From DASYAN01 sp963727755 (GTDB lineage: Bacteria > Chloroflexota > Ktedonobacteria > Ktedonobacterales > Ktedonobacteraceae), in NCBI GenBank assembly GCA_963727755.1, contig CAVSHN010000020.1, positions 62,001 to 126,000 on the forward strand: 64,000 nt of DNA. Direction: 5' to 3'. Below the pieces are notes generated by a model that was not told the DNA's origin, ran no database searches, and saw only the letters and a list, made by a program, of their open reading frames with translations. Position numbers and translations under genes: made by a program. This document shows positions 22,210-28,995 of the stretch, piece by piece; within the stretch, counting starts at the first letter, position 1; every line of letters starts with the position of its first letter.

Positions 22210-22281
22210 AGCGCATATCGGGATCGAAACGATAATCCCATGCTTGAAGGGCATGCGGCTTAACCATTTGCCTAATGCGCC
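22210..22281 (-). tRNA. tRNA-Glu (TTC), slightly degenerate
   Basis: 72 bases. The acceptor GGCGCAT pairs with ATGCGCT. The D-arm is GGC..GCC. The anticodon stem CATGC/GCATG encloses the loop CCTTCAA, giving anticodon TTC. The T-loop TTCGATC is present, but the T-stem has one mismatch at its inner end. It is the leftmost clear tRNA of a five-gene minus-strand cluster. A poorer tRNA-like stretch with a possible CTC anticodon lies just beyond it (about 22,135-22,205), too weak to call. Confidence 0.65.
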
Positions 22282-22287
22282 ATACCC

Positions 22288-22353
22288 GACAGGCAGGACT
22301 CGAACCAATACCAACGGAGCCGAAATCCGTTATGCTACCTTTGCACTACTGTC
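22288..22353 (-). tRNA. tRNA-like, anticodon TCG (Arg), degenerate
   Basis: 66 bases. A perfect six-pair stem AACGGA/TCCGTT encloses the loop TTTCGGC (anticodon TCG). The T-loop TTCGAGT is present, but only two T-stem pairs form, and the acceptor pairs over five bases (GACAG/CTGTC). The short length and mismatches suggest a mobile-element tRNA or a decayed gene. Confidence 0.5.
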
Positions 22354-22366
22354 TAATAAACAAAGG

Positions 22367-22438
22367 TCTCTTAGGAGAGATCGAACCCCCAACACTACTT
22401 ACAAGGAAGTCGCTCTAGCCAAACTGAGCTATAGGGGC
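22367..22438 (-). tRNA. tRNA-Thr (TGT)-like, degenerate acceptor
   Basis: Reads GCCCCTATAGCTCAG at the 5' end, with a good D-arm, an anticodon stem-loop ACTTC-CTTGTAA-GTAGT (anticodon TGT, one mismatch), and the T-arm GGGGGTTCGATC. The 3' acceptor strand TAAGAGA pairs only partly with GCCCCTA, so charging is doubtful. Confidence 0.5.
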
Positions 22439-22445
22439 GAAAGTA

Positions 22446-22516
22446 GCCCTGGTTGGATTTGAACCAATGACCAATGTCTTATAAGGACGTCACTCTTACC
22501 ACTGAGTTACAGGGCC
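22446..22516 (-). tRNA. tRNA-Ile (TAT)
   Basis: 71 bases. The acceptor GGCCCTG pairs with CAGGGCT. The D-arm is ACTCAGTGGTAAGAGT. The anticodon loop CTTATAA gives TAT, which reads the rare ATA codon. The T-arm is TTGG-TTCAAAT-CCAA. It is the best-formed member of the cluster. Confidence 0.75.
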
Positions 22517-22522
22517 ATACGG

Positions 22523-22598
22523 TGGAGACATGAGTCGAACATGCTAGGCTATCATGCCCGACGCTTTTCAAGAGCGCTTCCCACCGTTGGGCTCTCCA
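22523..22598 (-). tRNA. tRNA-Ser (TGA), class II with shortened acceptor domain
   Basis: 76 bases. TGGAGA pairs with TCTCCA, the anticodon stem CGCT/AGCG holds the loop CTTGAAA (anticodon TGA), a long variable arm follows, and the T-arm is CATG-TTCGACT-CATG. The combined acceptor and T-stem is about 10-11 pairs instead of 12, so the shape is unusual. Confidence 0.65.
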
Positions 22599-22989
22599 CC
22601 AATCACTGTCTAGTTACCTTTTCAATGGACATGTATGTCACGAGCAGGTGTTCGTAGGGGAATGACGATCCATTCACTTCTCAAAAAGCTCTTCTGCCTG
22701 AACTCTCTTCTTTCAACGCCGTTTGTTCATCTATCAAGCTGTATTCCCTCAATGCCGCTCATCCGTTCCTCCATTTGCCTATTCATCCTGATAAGTATGC
22801 TATCAAATCATTGTTAGTAATTATGTATAAAATAACCACTTGACAAAATAGATGAAAGTCTATTATAATCTCTTCATGAGGAAGAAATCAGAAAGGCTCG
22901 TATCTCCCCACCTTTCCTGCCAGTGATGAAATCCTCTCAGAAAGAGACGTGTTGTCTCTATATAATAGAGCCTTCGTTTGACTATTTTG
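22599..22989. other. Non-coding stretch between the tRNA cluster and the tRNA-Leu-like locus
   Basis: No gene was recognised. Apart from the promoter at 22,840-22,869 it holds only short open frames without family resemblance. The minus-strand tRNA cluster must be transcribed from this side, but no matching minus-strand promoter was picked out. Confidence 0.4.
22840..22869 (+). promoter_or_regulatory. Sigma-70-type promoter
   Basis: A perfect TTGACA (22,840-22,845) and TATAAT (22,864-22,869) are separated by 18 bases. It points toward the tRNA-Leu-like sequence at 23,000-23,098, which begins about 120 bases downstream; no coding gene lies in that direction before the convergent regulator gene. 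Confidence 0.65.
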
Positions 22990-22999
22990 TGAGGCGGGC

Positions 23000-23098
23000 C
23001 GTTGGTGATGGGTTATCATCAGGTGCTTAACGGCGTGCAGGTTCAGAGTCCTGCCATCTCTTCTGAGATGTGGCGAAATTGGAAGACGCCCTAGGTGG
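23000..23098 (+). tRNA. tRNA-Leu-like sequence with halves in reversed order
   Basis: The first part (about 23,000-23,060) reads as the 3' half of a class II tRNA: variable arm GTGCTTAACGGCGTG, T-stem GCAGG/CCTGC around an 8-base loop, then CATCTC. After TTCT comes GAGATG (23,065-23,070), which pairs with CATCTC, then TGGCGAAATTGGAAGACGC, the classic 5' half and D-arm of tRNA-Leu. The two acceptor strands thus form a hairpin closed by TTCT. An anticodon stem joining the outer ends could not be built, so this may equally be two abutting degenerate tRNAs or a recombination scar. It ends at the stop codon of the convergent regulator gene. Confidence 0.35.
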
Positions 23099-24439
23099 TC
23101 ATTGCCCCAACTTCTGTCTGCACTGGAAAGCACGCCGGAAATACATAAAGGCTTCATGCTCCTTACCAATTTCTTCCAGCAATTCTGCATAGCGTGCAAA
23201 CTCATCTGCCAACTCTTCCAGGCTTCCCAAACGTTCAAGCATCTCTAGCCCAGCAACGACCTGCCGACTCCCTTCTTCATAACGACCTTGAGCATATTCG
23301 ATACGCCCGAGAATGATAAGAGCTTCTGCATTGACAATAGAATCGCCAAAAGTTGCTCCTAATTGATGAGCCTGCCGGGCGCTCAGTTCGGCTTCATCAA
23401 GTTCTTGATGTGCAAGATGCCACTCAGCTTTGCGTGTCATAAGGCTAGCCTGCATCTGACAACTCTCGAGTATGTCTGGCTTCTGCAAGGTAGCGGTAAT
23501 ATAATCCCATGCAGCATGTACATCTTCCTTCATAAGAGCATGCCCAAGATAGTGATGAAGTTTGGACTTGAGCTGCTTGATCATATCCTGATGATTGACC
23601 TGTATACTCTTATGAGCATACAAAGTTGCCAGCTGGTAATCTTTTTCCGTTATATAGTGGTCACACAGCTGAGCATAGACTGCTTGTAGAGGGGGTAGTT
23701 CATCGATGATTGTTAATGCTTTAGTCAATGCTTCGAGGGCTTGATCGAGATCTTCAAGGTCGATACAGTAGTGGCCTATAGAAGTATAGACTTGTAGGCT
23801 GTAAAACGGATCAACTTTTTGGTGACCTTCTAGCAGTGTCAGGTAACGTTGATGGATTTGTAATGCCTGTCCGTAGTTATGCATGGTGGCATAGGTCAGG
23901 GCTAGCTGGTTGAGGATGTGCAGGAGGGAGTGGGTGGCATTCAAGTCTTTGGCGATACGTTCGGCCTCAGAAAGTGTAGATTCACTGCGCTGAAGCTGAT
24001 CAGTTTTAAAGTAAGCCAGACCTTGTAAATAGCGTTGCTGAAGGAGCTGCGGAGGCTTCAGGTTTTTTGCCGCTAGCGTATCAAGCTTTGCAATGGCCTC
24101 TGTAGGGTTATTATGCATGATGAGCATATGGGCTTCCAGGAGAGCAAATTCTACCTCATCCTTATCTTTTTTTGTCTGACAGGCTGAGGATCTCTGCTGT
24201 TCTTCTTGCTGGCCGTGGTTGGGGAGCAGTTCTGCAGATGTTAACCCGAGGCGACTGGCGATGATCTCTAGTGCACGCAACGAAGGTTGGATCTGCCCTC
24301 TCTCGATAGCTGAGATATAGCTTACGGAAAAATCAGGTACAGCAAGCTGGCTTTGTGTATAGTGTCGTGCTATGCGTGCAGCACGCAACCTTTCGCCCAC
24401 TGATTTCCCAATTTTGGTCGGTGGTTGTTCAGAGGACAT
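23099..24439 (-). CDS. XRE-family transcriptional regulator with TPR domain
   Basis: A 446-residue intact protein with an AGGAGG site just upstream of ATG 24439. The N-terminal helix-turn-helix (residues about 10-70, 'VGERLRAARIARHYTQSQLA', split at 'GERLRAARIARHY', and 'SYISAIERGQIQPSLRALE') is of the Xre/Cro type. The remainder is a helical TPR array with repeats such as 'QLALTYATMHNYGQALQIH' and 'IILGRIEYAQGRYEEGSRQV'. This architecture resembles peptide- or ligand-sensing regulators of the RRNPP type, common in Chloroflexi. It has no obvious partner gene, and it converges with the tRNA-Leu-like locus. The ligand is unknown. Confidence 0.85.
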   Translation of the reverse strand: MSSEQPPTKIGKSVGERLRAARIARHYTQSQLAVPDFSVSYISAIERGQIQPSLRALEIIASRLGLTSAELLPNHGQQEEQQRSSACQTKKDKDEVEFALLEAHMLIMHNNPTEAIAKLDTLAAKNLKPPQLLQQRYLQGLAYFKTDQLQRSESTLSEAERIAKDLNATHSLLHILNQLALTYATMHNYGQALQIHQRYLTLLEGHQKVDPFYSLQVYTSIGHYCIDLEDLDQALEALTKALTIIDELPPLQAVYAQLCDHYITEKDYQLATLYAHKSIQVNHQDMIKQLKSKLHHYLGHALMKEDVHAAWDYITATLQKPDILESCQMQASLMTRKAEWHLAHQELDEAELSARQAHQLGATFGDSIVNAEALIILGRIEYAQGRYEEGSRQVVAGLEMLERLGSLEELADEFARYAELLEEIGKEHEAFMYFRRAFQCRQKLGQ

Positions 24440-25606
24440 TCGCGCCTCCTAGCGTATAAGGATTGATCGGCCTTAGAACCCTCAAACCTTCTTGCGTTAT
24501 TCAGGTACATCAGTCGACGAAGATGATAGCATAGATGTTTAAACGTGTCAATATCTTAATGCAATAACTGTCCAAATGCTACTTTTCAAATTGTCTTGTG
24601 TACAACTAGCATTCTTGCTTGACCTCGAAAGGCTTTAGCCCGCCGCAAGCCACCGTGGTTTTAACCCGTGCGGTAAGGCGTGGCTTCAGCCAGAGACCTG
24701 CGTGCGGATGTTACAGATTTGCATATGCTTCGTTACTATCTGTGGTTTTCAGAGGTACCAATCAAATCAGTAAATGTCAAGAACCCCCGTTTAAAAACGG
24801 GGGCTTGCGAAACGGCTAGCGCAACGTAAGTTCTTGTCTAGAGGGCTCTTGGCAACAAGAGCAGCAGCGGTACGGGCTAAGAAAGAGCGAAATCCACAGG
24901 CTTATGTGCTAGGGAAAGTAGCGAAAGTATGTTTGGACGCCACCCTAATCTAAACCACTACCTGCCACGCCGAAGCAGATGGTCTCGGACCTATGCCTGT
25001 ACTGCAATCTCGAAGGGTCATATCACCCGTGCTTAGACACGGGGGCTCGCAATCGAGCAAGAGTTTTCTGGGTCTTTCTCCTAAAAAGGCCCTCCCGCAA
25101 GGGACTAGTACACGAGGGCTCAAATATGTCCACGATGGAGTGAGCGTCATATGTTTTTGATAGCCAATTCTATCATGGATCTATCTCGGCCTCAGTGTAC
25201 TAGCAACAGAAAGGAGAGCAAGAGAGTGCTACCGCACAAGACAAGCTGGCTAACGAGCCCTCCACTTGTCTTCCCCACATCCCCATGCATACAGGGGGCA
25301 ATTCCTCCCCTGTCTAAGGGCTCTTCCGGGAACAAGATGATTAGGACTCCATCATCAGACCATCACAATGGATGATCACGCTATTTACGGAAGACCCCTA
25401 AAGACGAGGGGTCTCCTTGTACAGGACTAGATGAATAAATTGTAATTGGACTAATGCAGGGTAGAGTGTTATAGTAGTCACATCATACTGCGCAGCTAGG
25501 GGAAACTAAAAGGGAGTTCTTATTGCCAGAATAGTTAATATCAGCTGTGTAGAACGGAGTGTGTAAATTGCACACTTGTGTATAGACAATTTGCAAGGGG
25601 GTATTT
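24440..25606. mobile_element. Decayed IS200/IS605-type element or non-autonomous relative (hairpin-rich, no gene)
   Basis: About 1.2 kb with no credible gene. It carries four subterminal-type hairpins: CCCCCGTTT/AAACGGGGG (24,784-24,803), CCCGTG/CACGGG (25,026-25,043), ACAGGGG/CCCCTGT (25,291-25,313) and AGACCCCT/AGGGGTCT (25,392-25,414), the last followed by CTCCTTGTAC. Foldback hairpins next to short TTGTAC-like ends, without inverted termini, are typical of IS200/IS605 ends and their guide-RNA region. The transposase gene itself is absent, so this is read as a relic. The individual hairpins are certain; the family label is inference. Confidence 0.4.
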
Positions 25607-25954
25607 ATGGCCAACGACTATGGGAATGATGAAATACAAGAATTAATAGCACCTGTGCGCGAGATGACAGATGAGGAGGCCCATGCCGCAGCTCTCAGCG
25701 ATCCTGACAATCTACCACTCACGAAAGAAGACTTTGCACGCATGAAAAGCACACCGTGGGTGAAAATCATTCGCAGGGCGTTTGACCTGACGCAAGAGGA
25801 GTTTTCATCCCGCTATCGCATCCCGCTAGACACTTTAAGAGACTGGGAACAAGGACGCACAGAGCCTGATAGGCCTATGTACGCCTATCTCAAAGTCATC
25901 GCTACTATACCAGAAGAGGTACGACGTATATTGGAACCCCAACTTGTTCAGTAA
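25607..25954 (+). CDS. XRE-type antitoxin-like regulator (COG2944/NadS-like), no toxin partner
   Basis: A 115-residue protein with an AAGGGGG site ahead of ATG 25607. The C-terminal half, 'WVKIIRRAFDLTQEEFSSRY' followed by 'RIPLDTLRDWEQGRTEPD', is the helix-turn-helix of the HigA/NadS-like group, usually antitoxins or autoregulators. The N-terminal part has an acidic segment 'MTDEEAHAAALSDPDNLPL'. Repeated half-sites around TTGCACAC...GACAATTTGC at 25,567-25,596 could be its operator. No toxin-like gene lies next to it: the region upstream is the IS relic and downstream is a terminator, so it appears orphaned. Confidence 0.8.
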   Translation: MANDYGNDEIQELIAPVREMTDEEAHAAALSDPDNLPLTKEDFARMKSTPWVKIIRRAFDLTQEEFSSRYRIPLDTLRDWEQGRTEPDRPMYAYLKVIATIPEEVRRILEPQLVQ

Positions 25955-26007
25955 ATTATTTCAGCATCTAGTTCACCAATTGTCTGAGAAAAAAGATGAA
26001 ACTTGAG

Positions 26008-26036
26008 GCATTCACCTAGCAGTGAATGCTTTTTTT
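26008..26036 (+). terminator. Intrinsic terminator
   Basis: A perfect 8-base stem GCATTCAC/GTGAATGC with loop CTAGCA is followed by seven T residues. It ends the antitoxin-like transcript. Confidence 0.9.
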
Positions 26037-26242
26037 GTCCATTGCAGTGGTCCTAGGAAGTTAGGCGTTCAACTCTGCTGCATGCAAGGTCCCATGAGCT
26101 GATGGTGCCTATCGGCTCCGCCTTGCTATTGCTATAATACTAATATCTCTATTATGAGGAGTCACCAACAGTGATTGATTTTGTACGCAAAAGTGTTGAA
26201 AAGTGTGCAATTTGAGTACATTCCTGAGCTTTGGTTAGTCTC

Positions 26243-26278
26243 TTGACATGCTAGCAAAATGTTGCTATAATGCTAGCA
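26243..26278 (+). promoter_or_regulatory. Consensus promoter with two TGCTAGCA operators; start codon at the predicted +1
   Basis: TTGACA (26,243-26,248) and TATAAT (26,266-26,271) have the ideal 17-base spacing. The palindrome TGCTAGCA occurs twice: in the spacer (26,249-26,256) and straddling the transcription start (26,271-26,278). The ATG of the ribbon-helix-helix gene starts at 26,278, seven bases after the -10 box, so the message would be leaderless. The arrangement strongly suggests autorepression by that protein. Confidence 0.75.
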
Positions 26279-26448
26279 TGAGTAAGAAACCAAATGAAGC
26301 TCAAATGCTCATACGCCTTTCCCCTGAGTTATGCGAGAAAATAAAGCATCTCGCCAAAGAGCATGCACGCTCACTCAATAGTGAGGTCATTTGGGCTTTG
26401 CGCCAATATCTTAAGCAACAGGGAGAAGAGCAGAAGAATGATCGTTAG
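26278..26448 (+). CDS. Arc-like ribbon-helix-helix regulator upstream of tnpB
   Basis: A 56-residue protein from ATG 26278. The core 'AQMLIRLSPELCEKIKHLA' followed by 'RSLNSEVIWALRQYLKQQ' is the beta strand plus two helices of Arc/MetJ-type repressors, which bind DNA as dimers of dimers at short palindromes. Its promoter carries two TGCTAGCA palindromes, one inside the spacer and one over the start, which fits self-repression. It overlaps tnpB by 11 bases, so both are in one operon. An earlier ATG (26,248) lies upstream of the -10 box and is excluded on that ground. Confidence 0.78.
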   Translation: MSKKPNEAQMLIRLSPELCEKIKHLAKEHARSLNSEVIWALRQYLKQQGEEQKNDR

Positions 26449-27655
26449 CAAAAAGATCAAACTTGAAGTCTCCGATCAGGATGCTGCAACCCTGGAATTC
26501 ATGCAAGGTAAATGCAGAGGGCTGTACAACTGGTGGGTGATGAAGCTCAGGAATGGAGAAGCTTGGCCCGGGACGCTCATTGCGAAGAAGACGCTCAAAG
26601 AGAGCAGGAAAGTCGACCCAGAGTTGAACGCGGTTTACAATAAGCTTCTGCAAGATGTCTTCTTTCGGCTTGGCGCTGCCAAGGATGCTTTTTTCAGGCG
26701 CGTGAAGAAGGGAGAGAAACCAGGGTTCCCCAGAGTGCGCCCACGTCACTGCTTCTTCACACTGTGCTATCCAGGATGCTACCTCACAGTTGAGAATGGT
26801 GTCCTGATCCTGCCAACTGGAGGGAGAGGCAAAACCAAGCAATATCCCGATATTCGAGCCAAACTCACTGAGGAACTACCTGCAGCATTTGGCGAGGTAG
26901 CCATCTCCAGAGATGCTAGAGGCAACTACTACGCTTCTTTTAGCCATCAAAGGCAAGAGGAAGAGAGACAAGTTGGTGAAGTAGTCGCCTTCGATTTGGG
27001 CATCAAGACGCTTGCAGTTGGCACCAACGAGCAAGGACGCGTCTACCATATCAACGGCTTCAAGGGCTCAAGATGGTACAACAGACAGCTAGACAAGATC
27101 CGATCGAAGCGAGATCAGTGCAAGAAAAAGTCAAGACGCTATGAACATTTGAGTCGTGTGTATAAGCGTGTTTCTGAGAAGAAGCGCAATAAGCAGCGAG
27201 ACAGCCTGCATAAGGCATCGCATCTCATTAGCCACAAACTGGTTGAAAGAACTGTCGTGGTTGGAGATCTTTCCCAAAGGCAAATGGTGATGAAGGAACA
27301 CCATGAGAAGAATAAAGCCCGTAATCGTGCAGTTTACAACGATTGGGGACTCTACACCTTCATCATGATGCTGACCTATAAATGCCTGCTCTACGGGAAA
27401 GAACTGGTCATTTTAGATGAAAGCTATACGTCTAAGACCTGTAGTGGCTGTAGGAACAAACAAGATATGCCACTGTGGAAAAGGACCTATTGCTGTACGA
27501 AATGTGGACTCGTGATGGATCGTGACGAGAATAGCGCGATCAACGTTCTCACGAGGTACCTTGCCCGGCTAGGGCCACACACGAAGGACTCGTGCGGTGT
27601 GCTGCAGGATGACGGTCTTGACGTAGAGGTCATGGGGGCCTCTCAAGTCGCCTGA
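26438..27655 (+). CDS. tnpB: TnpB-family RNA-guided nuclease (IS200/IS605 type), altered RuvC-II motif
   Basis: A 405-residue protein. ATG 26438 is chosen because it overlaps the upstream repressor gene and gives a normal TnpB N-terminus ('MIVSKKIKLEVSDQDAATLE'). Features: OrfB helix-turn-helix region, 'VVAFDLGIKTLAVG' (RuvC-I Asp), 'TVVVGDLSQRQM' where most TnpB proteins have Glu before the Asp (RuvC-II), a zinc ribbon with 'CSGC' and 'CTKCG', and 'DRDENSAINVL' (RuvC-III Asp). TnpB proteins cut DNA guided by an RNA from the element's right end. Here only 48 bases separate the stop from aroC, no TnpA lies nearby, and no hairpin-bearing right end is evident, so the gene may be stranded or domesticated. 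The missing Glu may be replaced from elsewhere, as in known rearranged active sites. Confidence 0.88.
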   Translation: MIVSKKIKLEVSDQDAATLEFMQGKCRGLYNWWVMKLRNGEAWPGTLIAKKTLKESRKVDPELNAVYNKLLQDVFFRLGAAKDAFFRRVKKGEKPGFPRVRPRHCFFTLCYPGCYLTVENGVLILPTGGRGKTKQYPDIRAKLTEELPAAFGEVAISRDARGNYYASFSHQRQEEERQVGEVVAFDLGIKTLAVGTNEQGRVYHINGFKGSRWYNRQLDKIRSKRDQCKKKSRRYEHLSRVYKRVSEKKRNKQRDSLHKASHLISHKLVERTVVVGDLSQRQMVMKEHHEKNKARNRAVYNDWGLYTFIMMLTYKCLLYGKELVILDESYTSKTCSGCRNKQDMPLWKRTYCCTKCGLVMDRDENSAINVLTRYLARLGPHTKDSCGVLQDDGLDVEVMGASQVA

Positions 27656-27703
27656 GTGCAGATATCAATATGTTTAACTACATTTTGAAAGGCAGTTGAT
27701 ACA

Positions 27704-28873
27704 ATGTTTCGTTTCCTAACAGCAGGAGAGTCACACGGCCCGTGTTTGACAATGATTGTCGAGGGCCTGCCCGCTGGATTAGCGCTTGAGAAGTCGGTTA
27801 TTGATGCGGATTTGCATCGTCGTCAAGGTGGCTATGGACGTGGTGGCCGTATGAAGATTGAGAAGGATGCCATTCGCTTTCTCTCTGGTGTACGTCATGG
27901 CAAGACGCTGGGTTCGCCAATTACCATGCAGATCGAAAATCTTGATTGGGTTAACTGGGAAGAGCGTATGAATCCAGCACCTGTAGATGCCTCGATTGAG
28001 GCTGTAACTCGTGTGCGTCCTGGCCATGCCGATTTTACTGGAGCCATCAAATATGGTCATAGTGATGTACGCAATGTCATTGAACGCTCCAGTTCGCGTG
28101 AGACAGCTTCACGGGTTGCGGTTGGTGGCTTATGTCGTCAATTTCTTGCGCAGTTTGGTATAATAATCCACAGCCATGTACTCTCGATTGTCGATGTTGG
28201 CTATGAAACGCCTCGTTCGCTCACGCGAGATGCCTATCCTGATCATATGTGGGATGCAGTAGAGGCTTCACCGACGCGTTGTGCAGATGCTGCACTGACA
28301 GAGAAGATGATTGCGCGTATCCTAGAGGCTAAGGGCAATGGTGATACCTGTGGGGGAGTCTTTGAAGTGGTAGCCCTTGGGGTGCCAATTGGCTTGGGAA
28401 GTTTCAGCCAGTGGGATCAACGCCTGAGTGCACGCCTGGGTTTTGCGATGATGAGTATTCCTTCAGTGAAGGCCATGGAAATTGGGGCAGGTTTCGAGGC
28501 GGCGCGTGCGACGGGATCGCATGTTCATGATGTTCTGCGCCATGCTGAGGATGGGAATTGGTTGCATCTTTCTAATAATGCTGGCGGTATCGAAGGTGGT
28601 ATCTCCAATGGAGAGCCAATTGTCGTGCGCGTGAGTGTTAAACCAATCCCTACGCTGGCACATCCGCTTCCCTCAGTGGATTTGGCGACTGGTGAAAATA
28701 TTGATCAGAGCCGCTATGAGCGCAGTGATGTCTGTGTGGTCCCAGCCGCTGGTGTCGTTGGTGAGGCCATGATGGCAATTGTCCTGACCGAAGCCGTCCT
28801 TGAAAAATTTGGTGGTGATAATATCGAGGAAACCATGCGCAATTATCGCCATAGCCAGGGTATGCTAGGATAA
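27704..28873 (+). CDS. aroC: Chorismate synthase
   Basis: 389 residues, intact. It catalyses the last step of the shikimate pathway, from 5-enolpyruvylshikimate 3-phosphate to chorismate, using reduced FMN. The signatures are clear: 'AGESHGPCLTMIVEGLPAG' at the N-terminus, 'RRQGGYGRGGRMKIEKD', 'RPGHADFTGAIKYGHSDVRN' split at 'GHADFTGAIKYG', 'RSSSRETASRVAVG', 'GNGDTCGGVFEVVA', and 'NNAGGIEGGISNGEPI'. AAAGG lies upstream of ATG 27704. Length is typical for the family. It follows tnpB closely on the same strand, so read-through from the tnpB promoter is possible. Confidence 0.97.
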   Translation: MFRFLTAGESHGPCLTMIVEGLPAGLALEKSVIDADLHRRQGGYGRGGRMKIEKDAIRFLSGVRHGKTLGSPITMQIENLDWVNWEERMNPAPVDASIEAVTRVRPGHADFTGAIKYGHSDVRNVIERSSSRETASRVAVGGLCRQFLAQFGIIIHSHVLSIVDVGYETPRSLTRDAYPDHMWDAVEASPTRCADAALTEKMIARILEAKGNGDTCGGVFEVVALGVPIGLGSFSQWDQRLSARLGFAMMSIPSVKAMEIGAGFEAARATGSHVHDVLRHAEDGNWLHLSNNAGGIEGGISNGEPIVVRVSVKPIPTLAHPLPSVDLATGENIDQSRYERSDVCVVPAAGVVGEAMMAIVLTEAVLEKFGGDNIEETMRNYRHSQGMLG

Positions 28874-28995
28874 CTGGATACTTCTACCCTATCTCTCTTG
28901 TCTGCAATCTATCAGAATGGTACAGTTTGCTAGGAAGAGTATATCACATGGCCCTAAACAGGTAGAGCAAGCATTGAAGCAAAGGGTACGCATTT

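Noticed and set aside
25607..25954. Complete toxin-antitoxin pair
   Set aside because: Only the antitoxin-like regulator is present; no toxin-like frame lies on either side.
26363..26437. Earlier ATG for tnpB at 26,363
   Set aside because: It would add 25 residues coded inside the ribbon-helix-helix gene and does not fit a TnpB N-terminus.
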